From contig PGCO01000004.1 in NCBI GenBank assembly GCA_002786355.1, positions 343,297 to 407,296 on the forward strand: a stretch of 64,000 nt of DNA. The letters run 5' to 3'. The notes under the pieces are model-generated. The model ran no database searches. It saw nothing but the letters and a program-made list of their open reading frames with translations, and had not been told where the DNA came from. The position numbers and the translations under genes are program-made. Source of the DNA: Sediminibacterium sp. FEMGT703S (GTDB lineage: Bacteria > Bacteroidota > Bacteroidia > Chitinophagales > Chitinophagaceae). Of the stretch, positions 27,545 to 37,310 are shown in pieces (within the stretch, counting starts at the first letter, position 1; every line of letters starts with the position of its first letter).

Positions 27545-28801
27545 ATGATATTGTCTAGATCCATAGCAAAAGCCAGCATTGCCGCTTTTTTATTTTTTGT
27601 GAGTCTGTGTTTCAGTGTAGCCGCCAATGCCCAGGACGGTAAAGCGCTTTTTAGCGCCAATTGTGCGTCTTGTCATGCTCCACATAAGAAATTGACAGGT
27701 CCTGCACTAGCAGGAGTTGAGTCTCGTTGGTCCAGTAAGGAAAACTTGTACTCTTGGATTAGAAACAGCTCCGCTTACCTAAAAACGGGAGATCCCTATG
27801 CAGTTAACTTGTACAATGAGTACAATAAAATTGCAATGAACTCTTTTCCTAATTTAAAGGATGCGGAGATTGATGCTATTCTTACCTATATCAATAGTGT
27901 GCCTGATCCTTCAAAAGCACCAGCTGCTGGTGAAGGTGCGGGAGCAGCTGCTAATGTTGAAGCAGATAACTCTTTGTTATTTGGTATTTTAACCTTGATT
28001 TTGGCTGTAGTGGCTTTAATCATGTTACAGGTTAACGCTAACCTTAAAAAATTAGCAGACGACAAAACCGGTCAACCTGCGCTTGAGCCAATTCCTTTCT
28101 GGAGAAATAAAGCTTATATAGCAATGGTAACTGTAGTGTTGTTTGTAGTGGGAGGATATTTAACCACTAAGGGCGCAATGGCTTATGGTAGAAGTCAGGA
28201 CTATCAGCCAGAACAACCTATTTACTATTCTCACGCAGTTCATGCTGGAACTAACCAAATTAACTGTCAATATTGTCATACAGGCGCTGCTCAGGGTAAA
28301 CAAGCTACAATCCCTTCAGTAAATGTTTGTATGAACTGCCACCAAGCTATTAACGAGTACAAAGGAGAAAAAATGTACAATGAAGCTGGTGAAGAAGTAG
28401 ACGGTACTGCAGAAATCAAGAAACTATATAAATACGCAGGATTTGAAGAGGGTAAACCTTGGGATCCTAGCAAGGCTAAGCCAATTGAGTGGGTTCGTAT
28501 CCACAACTTACCTGATCACGTTTATTTTAACCATGCTCAGCACGTAAAAGCTGGTCAAGTTGCTTGTCAAACTTGTCATGGTGAAATTCAGAAAATGGGT
28601 GAGGTTAAGCAGTTCAGCGATTTAAGTATGGGTTGGTGTGTTAACTGTCACCGTGAAACAAAGGTTCAGTTTAAAGACAATGGTTTCTACAGCATCTATG
28701 AAAAATACCATGCAGACTTAAAAAGTGGCAAAATCGATAGTACTAAAGGAATCACCGTTGAAAAAATTGGTGGTACTGAGTGTCAGAAATGTCACTACTA
28801 G
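27545..28801 (+). CDS. actA: Alternative complex III subunit ActA, hexaheme form with N-terminal cytochrome c domain
   Basis: This is the periplasmic/membrane multiheme cytochrome of alternative complex III, which oxidises menaquinol and passes electrons to cytochrome c oxidase. A signal peptide is followed by a monoheme class I cytochrome domain (CASCH, with LTGPALAG) and two membrane helices (near residues 140-160 and 185-205). A pentaheme domain then carries CQYCH, CMNCH, CQTCH, CVNCH and CQKCH. The total is six CxxCH sites, one more than the classical five-heme ActA, because of the N-terminal fusion. I use ATG 27545 rather than the track's GTG 27539. It heads the cluster. Confidence 0.9.
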   Translation: MILSRSIAKASIAAFLFFVSLCFSVAANAQDGKALFSANCASCHAPHKKLTGPALAGVESRWSSKENLYSWIRNSSAYLKTGDPYAVNLYNEYNKIAMNSFPNLKDAEIDAILTYINSVPDPSKAPAAGEGAGAAANVEADNSLLFGILTLILAVVALIMLQVNANLKKLADDKTGQPALEPIPFWRNKAYIAMVTVVLFVVGGYLTTKGAMAYGRSQDYQPEQPIYYSHAVHAGTNQINCQYCHTGAAQGKQATIPSVNVCMNCHQAINEYKGEKMYNEAGEEVDGTAEIKKLYKYAGFEEGKPWDPSKAKPIEWVRIHNLPDHVYFNHAQHVKAGQVACQTCHGEIQKMGEVKQFSDLSMGWCVNCHRETKVQFKDNGFYSIYEKYHADLKSGKIDSTKGITVEKIGGTECQKCHY

Positions 28802-28846
28802 TTCTTAAAAGTTAAAAAGGGTTGTTTTAAATATATCATTCGAACG

Positions 28847-28869
28847 TGGAAACCGTTCATCGGTTTCCA
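28847..28869 (+). other. Intercistronic hairpin between actA and actB
   Basis: TGGAAACCG-TTCAT-CGGTTTCCA is a perfect 9-bp stem with no T-run after it, so it is more likely an mRNA stabilising or processing element than a terminator. Confidence 0.6.
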
Positions 28870-28886
28870 ACTGTTAATCAATAATT

Positions 28887-31800
28887 ATGGAGCAAAAAAA
28901 GCACTGGCAAAGTTTTGGAGAGCTGAATCAGTCTGCAGCGTTTAACAAGGATGTAAAAGACGAATTCAATGAAGAACTACCTATTGTAGAAGATGAAAGC
29001 AAAAGCTTTCTCGAAGCAAAGGCTCCCCGTCGCGACTTCTTGAAATATTTAGGTTTCAGTACTGCCGCAGCAGCTGCCGCAGCAAGTTGTGAAATGCCTG
29101 TAAAAAAGGCCATCCCATTTGCCAATAAGCCTGAAGACGTTGTGCCTGGTATTTCTAAATACTATGCAACTACTTATGTACAAGACGGTGATACGGTGAG
29201 TATCTTGGCTAAAGTACGTGATGGTCGCCCTATAAAAATTGAAGGAAACGATCTTTGTCCTATTACAAAAGGAGGTACTTCTGCTCGTGTTCAAGCTTCT
29301 GTACTTGATTTATATGATACTTCACGTTTACGTTTCCCTACCATTGATGGTAAGGAAGTAACTTTTGAAGCTGCTGATAAAGCGGTTGCTGCTCAAATGG
29401 GCGGTAATATTGTTTTATTAACCAGCACAATTAACTCTCCATCTACAAATGCAGTAATTGCGCAGTTCTTGGCTAAATATCCAGGAAGCAAGCATGTTAC
29501 ATATGATGCGGTTTCATACAGCGCAATGTTGTTGGCCAATGAAGCAACCTACGGTGTTCGTGGAATTCCTTCTTACCATTTTGAAAAAGCGAAAGCGATT
29601 GTAAGCTTAGGTGCAGATTTCTTGGGTACTTGGCTAAATCCAGTTGAATTCTCTAGACAATATGCAACTGGTAAAAAGTTAGACGAGAAGAATCCAACCA
29701 TGAGCAAGCATATTCATTTTGAATCTGTTGCTACATTAACTGGATCTAATGCGGATGAGAAATATTTACACCGCCCTTCTGAAACCCCTGCTATTGCTGC
29801 TGCTTTATTGAGTGCAGTAAATGGTGCTGGTGTTTCTGGTATTACTGATGCTAAATTAAAAGCAGGTATTGAAGCTGCTGCAAAAGCATTGAATGCGCAT
29901 AAAGGTGCGGCATTAGTTGTTGCTGGAAGCAATGATGTAAATGTTCAAATTATTGTAAATGCAATCAATAACGCCATTGGTGCTGGTGGTTCTACCATCA
30001 ACTGGGGTGTTCTATTAAATACGCGTGCTGGTGTTGATGCCAATTTTGCACAACTAGTAGCCGATATGAATGCAGGTTCTGTAGGAACTTTGTTGATTCA
30101 TGGAGCAAATCCTGCGTATAGCTGGTTTGCAGCTGATCAGTTTAAAGCTGGTTTAGCTAAAGTAAAAACGACTGTATCATTTGCGGGTAAAGTAGACGAA
30201 ACTGCAGAACTATGTAAGTTCGTTTTACCTGATAATCATTTCTTAGAAAGCTGGGGTGATGCGGAAGCAAAAACTGGTCACTTCTCTTTTATTCAACCTA
30301 CTATTTATCCTTTATTCAAAACACGTCAGTGGCAAGACAGTCTTTTAAAATGGAGTGGTGTTGCTGAAGACTATTTAGCCTATTTAAAGAATTTTTGGTC
30401 TGCTAAATTAGGTGGCGTTAATGGTTGGGATAAAGCTTTACAAGATGGTGTAGTTGCCTTAGGTGATTCATCAACCAATGCTGGAAGCTTTAATGGCGCT
30501 GCGGTTGCAGGTGCTTTAGCTTCAGCTTCTTCTTCTAAGAAAGGCGGTAAAGTAGAATTAGTATTATACGAAAAAGTTGCAATTGGTGCTGGTCAAGGTG
30601 CAAGTAACCCATGGTTACAAGAATTGCCGGATCCAGTTACAAGAGCTACTTGGGATAACTACTTGGTGGTTTCTCCAGCAATGGCTAAAACTTTATTAGG
30701 TATTGATATTAGCAACGGTGGTCAAGCCGATGCTTACGAGGTAAATCCTCCTAAGAAAGTAGTAAAGATTACTATAGGTCAAAAATCAATTGAATTACCT
30801 GCTCTAATTGTTCCTGGAACTCATCCTGAAACAGTAGGTATTGCAGTAGGTTATGGTCGTAGCGAAAAAGTAGGTAAATCTGCTGCTGGTGTTGGTAAGA
30901 ATGCGTTTGTATTGGCTTCTTTAAGTGGTTCTTCTGTAAATTTCTCTAATGGAGATGTAACCTTAACCTTAACTGAAGAAACTTATCCTGTAGCATTAAC
31001 TCAAACACATAGCCGTTACGATACTGAGCAAGGTAATCGTACTGAAGTTGTTAAAGAATTAAGTTTAGCTGCTTATAAACACCACCCAACTGAAATCCGC
31101 GAAGAGCGTGACAAGGAATTAAAACCTTGGGGTGGTTTAGAAAAATTTGAATCTCAGGGAACATTATATCCTGTTTTTGAAAGACCAGGAATTAAATGGG
31201 GAATGAGTGTAGACTTGAATACTTGTACTGGTTGCGGTGCTTGCGTAGTAGCATGTAACGCAGAAAACAACGTTTCTGTTGTAGGTAAGCCAGAAGTATT
31301 ACGTGGTCACGAAATGCATTGGTTACGTATCGATCGTTACTACAGTGGCGATTTAGAAAATCCAAATGTGGTTTTCCAACCATTGATGTGTCAACATTGC
31401 GACAACGCTCCTTGTGAAAACGTATGTCCGGTTGCTGCAACAAACCACAGCAGTGAAGGATTAAACCAAATGACTTATAACCGTTGTATTGGTACAAGAT
31501 ATTGCGCCAACAACTGTCCTTATAAAGTACGTCGTTTTAACTGGGCTGATTACACTGGTTCTGATAGCTTTGGCGATAACCAAAAAGGTGTGGTTAACGA
31601 TGTTGTATTAGACATGAACGACGACTTAACAAGAATGGTGTTGAATCCAGATGTTACTGTTCGTGCAAGAGGAGTTATTGAAAAATGTTCTTTCTGTGTT
31701 CAGCGTTTACAAGAAGGCAAGTTGAAAGCGAAAAAAGATAGCCGTCCATTAAGCGATAGCGATGTTAAAGTAGCCTGTCAACAAGCTTGTCCTACTAATG

Positions 31801-31997
31801 CAATTACTTTTGGTAATGCAAATAGCAAGGAAAGTGCAATTACAATTGCAAGACAAGAGAATCCTAATCGTCAGTTCTACGTGCTAGAAATGCTGCATGT
31901 ATTACCAGGGGTTACTTATCTAGCTAAAGTAAGAAACACAGATGAAATGCCTCATCATGAAGCTGCTGAAGCAAAAACAGAAAAAGCACACGGATAA
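28887..31997 (+). CDS. actB: Alternative complex III subunit ActB (molybdopterin-like + iron-sulfur)
   Basis: The 1036-residue protein combines a molybdopterin-oxidoreductase-like region with a C-terminal iron-sulfur domain. In this family the N-terminal part has lost molybdenum binding and the iron-sulfur clusters carry electrons. A twin-arginine-type segment (RRDFLKYLGFSTAAAAA) near residue 48 suggests Tat export. Cluster cysteines from about residue 777 are CTGCGACVVAC, CQHCDNAPCENVCP, CIGTRYCANNCP and CSFCVQR with CQQACP, enough for three to four clusters. It follows actA and precedes actC, the standard order. Confidence 0.94.
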   Translation: MEQKKHWQSFGELNQSAAFNKDVKDEFNEELPIVEDESKSFLEAKAPRRDFLKYLGFSTAAAAAAASCEMPVKKAIPFANKPEDVVPGISKYYATTYVQDGDTVSILAKVRDGRPIKIEGNDLCPITKGGTSARVQASVLDLYDTSRLRFPTIDGKEVTFEAADKAVAAQMGGNIVLLTSTINSPSTNAVIAQFLAKYPGSKHVTYDAVSYSAMLLANEATYGVRGIPSYHFEKAKAIVSLGADFLGTWLNPVEFSRQYATGKKLDEKNPTMSKHIHFESVATLTGSNADEKYLHRPSETPAIAAALLSAVNGAGVSGITDAKLKAGIEAAAKALNAHKGAALVVAGSNDVNVQIIVNAINNAIGAGGSTINWGVLLNTRAGVDANFAQLVADMNAGSVGTLLIHGANPAYSWFAADQFKAGLAKVKTTVSFAGKVDETAELCKFVLPDNHFLESWGDAEAKTGHFSFIQPTIYPLFKTRQWQDSLLKWSGVAEDYLAYLKNFWSAKLGGVNGWDKALQDGVVALGDSSTNAGSFNGAAVAGALASASSSKKGGKVELVLYEKVAIGAGQGASNPWLQELPDPVTRATWDNYLVVSPAMAKTLLGIDISNGGQADAYEVNPPKKVVKITIGQKSIELPALIVPGTHPETVGIAVGYGRSEKVGKSAAGVGKNAFVLASLSGSSVNFSNGDVTLTLTEETYPVALTQTHSRYDTEQGNRTEVVKELSLAAYKHHPTEIREERDKELKPWGGLEKFESQGTLYPVFERPGIKWGMSVDLNTCTGCGACVVACNAENNVSVVGKPEVLRGHEMHWLRIDRYYSGDLENPNVVFQPLMCQHCDNAPCENVCPVAATNHSSEGLNQMTYNRCIGTRYCANNCPYKVRRFNWADYTGSDSFGDNQKGVVNDVVLDMNDDLTRMVLNPDVTVRARGVIEKCSFCVQRLQEGKLKAKKDSRPLSDSDVKVACQQACPTNAITFGNANSKESAITIARQENPNRQFYVLEMLHVLPGVTYLAKVRNTDEMPHHEAAEAKTEKAHG

Positions 31998-32025
31998 TTT
32001 TTTAAGAAATTGAAATAACCAGATG

Positions 32026-32039
32026 CTGCCTTCGGGCAG
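32026..32039 (+). other. UUCG-tetraloop hairpin between actB and actC
   Basis: CTGCC-TTCG-GGCAG is a 5-bp stem closed by C(UUCG)G, a very stable RNA tetraloop, placed 24 bp before the actC start with no T-run. An RNA stability or processing role is likely. Confidence 0.6.
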
Positions 32040-32062
32040 ATCAAGGACCAAAATAAGAACAG

Positions 32063-33505
32063 ATGCATTTAAAGTACGAATCACAGCTCAGGGAACCACT
32101 GGTGTATGGAGATAAAACATACAAACAGGTAACAGAAGACATAGTTCGCCCTATTGAAGCCAAGCCTACCAAGTTATGGTATGTAGGTTTTTATATTGCT
32201 GTTGCCTTACTCATGTTTGGTGTCTATAGCGTATACCGTGAAGTAACTTATGGTATAGGTCAGTGGAACTTAAATAAAACAGTGGGTTGGGGATGGGATA
32301 TCACCAACTTCGTTTGGTGGGTTGGTATTGGTCATGCCGGTACCTTGATTTCTGCGATTTTATTGTTATTCCGTCAGGGATGGAGAACAGGGGTGAACCG
32401 TGCTGCAGAAGCGATGACTATTTTCGCGGTAATGTGTGCTGGTCAGTTCCCTATCTTCCACATGGGTAGAGTATGGATGGCATTCTTTGTATTGCCTTAC
32501 CCTAACTCTCGTGGACCATTATGGGTAAACTTTAACTCTCCATTGTTGTGGGACGTATTTGCGATCTCTACTTACTTTACTGTATCTCTTTTGTTCTGGT
32601 ATTCAGGTTTAATTCCTGACTTTGCAACTGTAAGAGATCGTGCCTTCACTAAATTACGTAAGCGTTTATACGGTGTTGCATCTTTTGGTTGGACAGGTTC
32701 TACCAAACATTGGCAGCGTCACGAGAGCCTTTCATTGGTTCTAGCGGGATTAAGTACTCCGTTGGTACTATCGGTTCACACCATCGTATCTTTTGACTTC
32801 GCTACTTCAGTTATTCCTGGATGGCATACTACCATCTTCCCTCCATACTTCGTTGCGGGTGCTATCTTCTCTGGTTTTGCCATGGTGCAAACCTTGATGA
32901 TCATTGTGCGTAAAGTATTTGCAATGGAAGACTATGTAACCATTGGTCACATAGAAGCAATGAATAAGGTAATTGTATTAACCGGTTCAATCGTGGGTAT
33001 TGCTTACTTAACGGAATTGTTCATGGGTTGGTATAGCCAAAATAAATACGAAGGATATACATTCTGGTACAGCCGTGCCTACTTATTCTCTCCTTACGGT
33101 TGGAGCTACTGGGGTATGATGGCTTGTAACGTATTAAGCCCTCAAATTTTCTGGTTCCGCAAAATGAGAAGAAACATTTTTGTTACTTTCTTCATGAGTA
33201 TCATTGTAAATATTGGTATGTGGTTCGAGCGTTTTGTAATCATCGTTACTTCTCTTTACCGTGATTACTTACCATCAAGCTGGTCTGTTTATTACAGCCC
33301 TACCATTTGGGAAATTGGATTCTATGCTGGAACTTTTGGATTGTTCTTTACTTGCTTCTTCTTATTCGCTAAATACTTCCCAGTAATTGCAATTGCAGAA
33401 ATTAAGTATGTATTGAAGACTACTGGTGAAGGGTATAAAAACCAAATGGCAAATATAGAAGAGCAAAAACTAGAAGAGTTTGTGCATGAGCATGCGCATC
33501 ACTAA
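32063..33505 (+). CDS. actC: Alternative complex III subunit ActC (NrfD-like quinol-binding membrane protein)
   Basis: This is a 480-residue integral membrane protein of the NrfD/PsrC type with about ten helices, expected to carry a menaquinol site facing ActB. Recognisable segments are NFVWWVGIGHAGTLISAILLL, FDFATSVIPGWHTTIFPPYF and NEAMNKV-like loops. It ends with a histidine-bearing tail (EFVHEHAHH). It is the larger of two NrfD-like subunits in the cluster; ActF is its paralog. Confidence 0.93.
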   Translation: MHLKYESQLREPLVYGDKTYKQVTEDIVRPIEAKPTKLWYVGFYIAVALLMFGVYSVYREVTYGIGQWNLNKTVGWGWDITNFVWWVGIGHAGTLISAILLLFRQGWRTGVNRAAEAMTIFAVMCAGQFPIFHMGRVWMAFFVLPYPNSRGPLWVNFNSPLLWDVFAISTYFTVSLLFWYSGLIPDFATVRDRAFTKLRKRLYGVASFGWTGSTKHWQRHESLSLVLAGLSTPLVLSVHTIVSFDFATSVIPGWHTTIFPPYFVAGAIFSGFAMVQTLMIIVRKVFAMEDYVTIGHIEAMNKVIVLTGSIVGIAYLTELFMGWYSQNKYEGYTFWYSRAYLFSPYGWSYWGMMACNVLSPQIFWFRKMRRNIFVTFFMSIIVNIGMWFERFVIIVTSLYRDYLPSSWSVYYSPTIWEIGFYAGTFGLFFTCFFLFAKYFPVIAIAEIKYVLKTTGEGYKNQMANIEEQKLEEFVHEHAHH

Positions 33506-33590
33506 TAGTTAAACTCTTTGTGGTTCTTGGTATATGATTAAAATTATTTACTGCGCTTGCAGCTATGCAATTGCAGACAAAAAATAAAGT

Positions 33591-34181
33591 ATGGCAAAAA
33601 AGAAATTTGTAGTAGGCTGTTTTGATGACGAAGCAGTTTTATTTCCAGCAGTAAAAAAAGTACGTACTGCAGGTTACAAAATCCATGATGTTTACACGCC
33701 ATTTGCTGTTCATGGTTTAGACCATGCAATGGGTTTGCGTGAAACCAGCTTACACACTGCAGGATTTATTTATGGTATTACAGGAACTGCTACTGCGTTA
33801 AGCTCTATCAGTTGGATTTTTACCAAAGACTGGCCTTTGAACATTGGTGGTAAGCCACACTTTGCACTACCAGCTTGGATTCCTATCATGTTTGAGTTGA
33901 CCGTATTATTTGCAGCGGTAGGAATGGTACTAACCTTTTGCTACTTATGTCAATTGGCTCCGTTTGTAAAGAAGCATCATTTTCATGCTCGTGCAACGGA
34001 TGACCTTTTTGTAATGGTTATAGAGTGTACCGATAAAACCAATACCGACGATTTACAAGCATTCTTACAAAGCAATGGTGCTTTAGAAACTAAGGTAGAA
34101 GTTGCTGAAGATGGCTGGTGGTTAGGTAGATACGATAAGGATGAAATGCCTTTTGAAGAAAAACAAATTGTTGCCGCTTAA
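33591..34181 (+). CDS. actD: Alternative complex III subunit ActD (DUF3341)
   Basis: This 196-residue membrane subunit of alternative complex III matches the DUF3341 pattern. It has a soluble N-terminus with YKIHDVYTPFAVHGLDHAMG, two transmembrane helices (TAGFIYGITGTATALSSISW and FELTVLFAAVGMVLTFCYL), then a soluble C-terminal ferredoxin-like tail. Its role is structural, contacting the NrfD-like subunits. It lies between actC and actE as expected. Confidence 0.92.
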   Translation: MAKKKFVVGCFDDEAVLFPAVKKVRTAGYKIHDVYTPFAVHGLDHAMGLRETSLHTAGFIYGITGTATALSSISWIFTKDWPLNIGGKPHFALPAWIPIMFELTVLFAAVGMVLTFCYLCQLAPFVKKHHFHARATDDLFVMVIECTDKTNTDDLQAFLQSNGALETKVEVAEDGWWLGRYDKDEMPFEEKQIVAA

Positions 34182-34208
34182 TTGTAGAACACTTAGAATT
34201 AACGAATC

Positions 34209-34847
34209 ATGAAGAATACATTAATCATAGCTTCTTTAACTGCGGCATTAGCATTAACTGCTTGCAGTGATGTTAAGCGTACACCTGGTACTATTTATAT
34301 GCCAGATATGGCTTATAGCCGTGCTTACGAGTCTTATGCTGACCATAGTAATTTGGCAGAGAAAGGAATTAATTACACTAGTCTTCCTGTTGCAGGTACT
34401 ATTTCTCGCGAAGAAGACATGCCGTTCCATATTCCAATGGATAAACCAGGTGATACCACTAATTATACCGCTTCTAAAGCTGTACCTAACCCATACGATT
34501 CTTTAAGTAAAACCGATATGGAAGAAGCAGAGCGTTTGTATTTGATTAATTGTGGTATTTGTCATGGCGATAAATTAAATGGTAATGGACCTTTGTATAA
34601 AGATGGAGCTGGTCCTTATGCTGCAAAACCAGCTGCATTGGTAGGGGATGCTAAATATGAAGCAATGCCTGCTGGTCAAATGTTCTATTCAGTTGCTTAT
34701 GGTAAAAACTTGATGGGCTCTTATGCTTCTCAATTAAGCCGTAAACAACGTTGGAAAGTAATTGCTTACATCAAAGCAAAGCAACAATCAGGTAAAGCAA
34801 AAGCAGCTCCTGCTCCGGCAGCAGATGCAACCGCAACAACAAAATAA
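34209..34847 (+). CDS. actE: Alternative complex III subunit ActE (monoheme cytochrome c lipoprotein)
   Basis: The 212-residue protein starts with a lipoprotein signal (ALALTACSD), so it is anchored on the outer face of the inner membrane. A single heme site CGICHGDKLNGNGPL follows a DMEEAERLYLINC helix, and the methionine ligand is likely in the AMPAGQMFYS or NLMGSY segment. It passes electrons towards the oxidase. The C-terminus is a low-complexity alanine/proline/lysine tail. Confidence 0.92.
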   Translation: MKNTLIIASLTAALALTACSDVKRTPGTIYMPDMAYSRAYESYADHSNLAEKGINYTSLPVAGTISREEDMPFHIPMDKPGDTTNYTASKAVPNPYDSLSKTDMEEAERLYLINCGICHGDKLNGNGPLYKDGAGPYAAKPAALVGDAKYEAMPAGQMFYSVAYGKNLMGSYASQLSRKQRWKVIAYIKAKQQSGKAKAAPAPAADATATTK

Positions 34848-34903
34848 ATTTAGCAAATGGTCCTGCTAATAGGATCAATACTAACTGAACTAAAAGAGTA
34901 ACA

Positions 34904-36133
34904 ATGGCATCTTTAAGAACACAATTTGAAGTTCCCGGAAAAATGAAAACCTGGTCTTATGCCTTGATTGGCTTGGGCTTGGCTGCATTACTGTATGGAA
35001 TGTTCACCAAAGGTTTTAGTTCCGATGAGCACGAACAAGTGCATTTCTGGGGAACACTAATGTACAATACTATTTTCTGGACATTAATTTGTAATGCCAG
35101 CATGTTCTTTATTTCTGTTACTACTTTGGCGCAAGCAGGGTTTACCCAAACTTTCCGTCGTATTCCAGAAGCAATTTCTACACTGGTGCCTATTTTTGGT
35201 GCAATTACTTTTGCAGTGTTATTGTATATCGTTTTTGGTCATAAGCACCATATTTACCACTGGTTAGATGCTGAAGCAGTAGCAGCTGATCCAATTTTAA
35301 AAGGTAAAGCAGGCTTCTTGAATCCTACTTTCTTTGTAATCTGGACTACTTTAACTATTGCATTATGGAGCTTCTTGGGTTGGAGAATTCGTAAATTAAA
35401 TGACGAAGCGGATGCTGGTCCAATGGATCGTGAAACCAGCGAGAAGTTCATTCATAGAGGTACAGTAAGAACAGCAATGTTTACTGTATGGTTTGGTTTA
35501 ACAGTTGGATCTACTGTTCCTTGGTTATGGATGATGAGTATTGATGCACACTGGTATTCTACCATGTATAGCTGGTACACTTTTGTAAGTTCATTCGTAG
35601 CTGGTATGTCATTGATTGCGCTTTGGGTGATTTACTTAAAGAACAAAGGCTACTTAGAATTAACAAGCCAAGAGCACTTACATGATATTGGTAAATTCAT
35701 GTTTGCATTTTCAATCTTCTGGACTTATTTATGGTTCTCTCAGTATATGTTGATTTGGTATGCAAACATACCTGAAGAAACAGTTTACTTTAAACATAGA
35801 ACCCAAGGCGCTTACAAAGGAATTTTCTTCTTTAACCTAATTGTAAACTTCTTATGTCCTTTGTTGATTCTGATGAAGCGTTCTGCTAAAAGAAATTACA
35901 CATTGGTCACTTTTATGGCAGTTTTAATCATCTTTGGTCACTGGATAGATTTCTATCAAATGGTTATGGGCTCTTTGATGAAGGAACACGTTTCTTTAGG
36001 TTGGTTAGACTTCGGAATTTTAGCATTTTTTGTTGGAGCAATGATTCTTTTTGTTGGAACAGCATTGTCAAAGAAACCTTTGATTGCTAAATATCATCCA
36101 TACCTTAAAGAAAGTGTAATTCACCAAGTTTAG
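34904..36133 (+). CDS. actF: Alternative complex III subunit ActF (NrfD-like membrane protein)
   Basis: This 409-residue polytopic membrane protein has about ten helices and is paralogous to ActC. Segments such as HFWGTLMYNTIFWTLICNAS, IFWTYLWFSQYMLIWYANIPE and HWIDFYQMVMG are typical of ActF. It completes the actABCDEF set, and cytochrome oxidase genes follow 54 bp later. Confidence 0.92.
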   Translation: MASLRTQFEVPGKMKTWSYALIGLGLAALLYGMFTKGFSSDEHEQVHFWGTLMYNTIFWTLICNASMFFISVTTLAQAGFTQTFRRIPEAISTLVPIFGAITFAVLLYIVFGHKHHIYHWLDAEAVAADPILKGKAGFLNPTFFVIWTTLTIALWSFLGWRIRKLNDEADAGPMDRETSEKFIHRGTVRTAMFTVWFGLTVGSTVPWLWMMSIDAHWYSTMYSWYTFVSSFVAGMSLIALWVIYLKNKGYLELTSQEHLHDIGKFMFAFSIFWTYLWFSQYMLIWYANIPEETVYFKHRTQGAYKGIFFFNLIVNFLCPLLILMKRSAKRNYTLVTFMAVLIIFGHWIDFYQMVMGSLMKEHVSLGWLDFGILAFFVGAMILFVGTALSKKPLIAKYHPYLKESVIHQV

Positions 36134-36187
36134 TGAACACGATTAATTTAATATTTGTTAGACATTAGATAATATATATACAGCATT

Positions 36188-37255
36188 ATGACAGCTTTAT
36201 TAATCACCGCGGTATCGTTACTCATTTTTGTAGTGATCTTTCAGATCTCTAAGGCAAGTGAGTATGTGGCAATTTTGAAAGGGGAAGAGCATAGCCGTAA
36301 GCAGAACAACAAGATTAATGGTTTTTTGATGGTAGTGTTCTTAGTGTTAGGACTAGTTGGAGTTTGGTACTGCAATGAAGTTTTATATGATAAAACATTA
36401 CTTCCTCAAGGCTCTGCAAGTGTGGAAGGTGAGAGAGTAGATTCAATGTTATGGTTAACTTTAGCTGTAACTGGATTCGTATTCATTGGTACACAAATTG
36501 TTCTATTTTGGTTTGCTTATAAATACCAAGAAAATGAAAATAGAAAAGTTTACTTCTTTGCACATAGCAATAAATTAGAAGCTATTTGGACTGTAATTCC
36601 AGCCATTGTATTAACTGTTCTAGTTGTAATTGGTTTGAGAAACTGGTTCTTGTTTACAGGAGAGCCTCCAAAAGAAGCAATGGTTGTTGAAGTAACCGGA
36701 AAGCAATTTGGATGGATTTACCGTTATCCAGGTAAAGACGGAGCTTTTGGTAAAAAGTACTACAAGAATATTGATAATGCAACAAACTCATTGGGGTTAA
36801 TTTGGGACGACCAATTGGCACATGATGATTTAGTGATGGAACAAACCATGTACTTAGTAAAGGGAAGACCAGTAAAATTAATCATTGGTTCAAGAGACGT
36901 AATTCATGATGTAGGTTTATCTCATTTTAGAATGAAAATGGATGCAGTTCCAGGTATTCCAACTACCATGTGGTTTACACCTAAATACACTACTAAAGAA
37001 ATGAAAGAGAAAACAGGAAATCCTGACTTTCAATTTGAAATTAGTTGTGATCAAATGTGTGGGAATAGTCACTATTCTATGAAAGGAGTTATTGAAGTAT
37101 TAGAGCAAGCTGAGTATGATGCTAAAATGGCTAGCCAGTCTCCTTACTATTATACTGCTTTCCCAGATAAGGATCCAGCAAACGCAAAAACAGATTCGGT
37201 AAAATTAGTTGCTAAGCCTGTTGAACCAGCATCAAAAGTTACCGCCAAATTATAG
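36188..37255 (+). CDS. coxB: Cytochrome c oxidase subunit II
   Basis: The 355-residue subunit carries the CuA centre that accepts electrons from cytochrome c. Two extra N-terminal hydrophobic helices precede the usual hairpin (MLWLTLAVTGFVFIGTQIVL and AIWTVIPAIVLTVLVVIGL). CuA residues seen are the His in SRDVIHDVG, two Cys in CDQMCGNSHYSM, and the His and Met of the same motif. The residue between the cysteines that is usually Glu is Gln here. No fused cytochrome c domain is present; ActE or the ActA cytochrome domain may substitute. Confidence 0.94.
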   Translation: MTALLITAVSLLIFVVIFQISKASEYVAILKGEEHSRKQNNKINGFLMVVFLVLGLVGVWYCNEVLYDKTLLPQGSASVEGERVDSMLWLTLAVTGFVFIGTQIVLFWFAYKYQENENRKVYFFAHSNKLEAIWTVIPAIVLTVLVVIGLRNWFLFTGEPPKEAMVVEVTGKQFGWIYRYPGKDGAFGKKYYKNIDNATNSLGLIWDDQLAHDDLVMEQTMYLVKGRPVKLIIGSRDVIHDVGLSHFRMKMDAVPGIPTTMWFTPKYTTKEMKEKTGNPDFQFEISCDQMCGNSHYSMKGVIEVLEQAEYDAKMASQSPYYYTAFPDKDPANAKTDSVKLVAKPVEPASKVTAKL

Positions 37256-37310
37256 AACAACTAACAACCATCTGAAAACGAGGTTGTAATAACTAATAAA
37301 GAATCAGTGT

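Noticed and set aside
27463-27660. 65-residue minus-strand ORF over the actA start
   Set aside because: Covers the actA promoter and signal peptide codons in antisense and has no motif.
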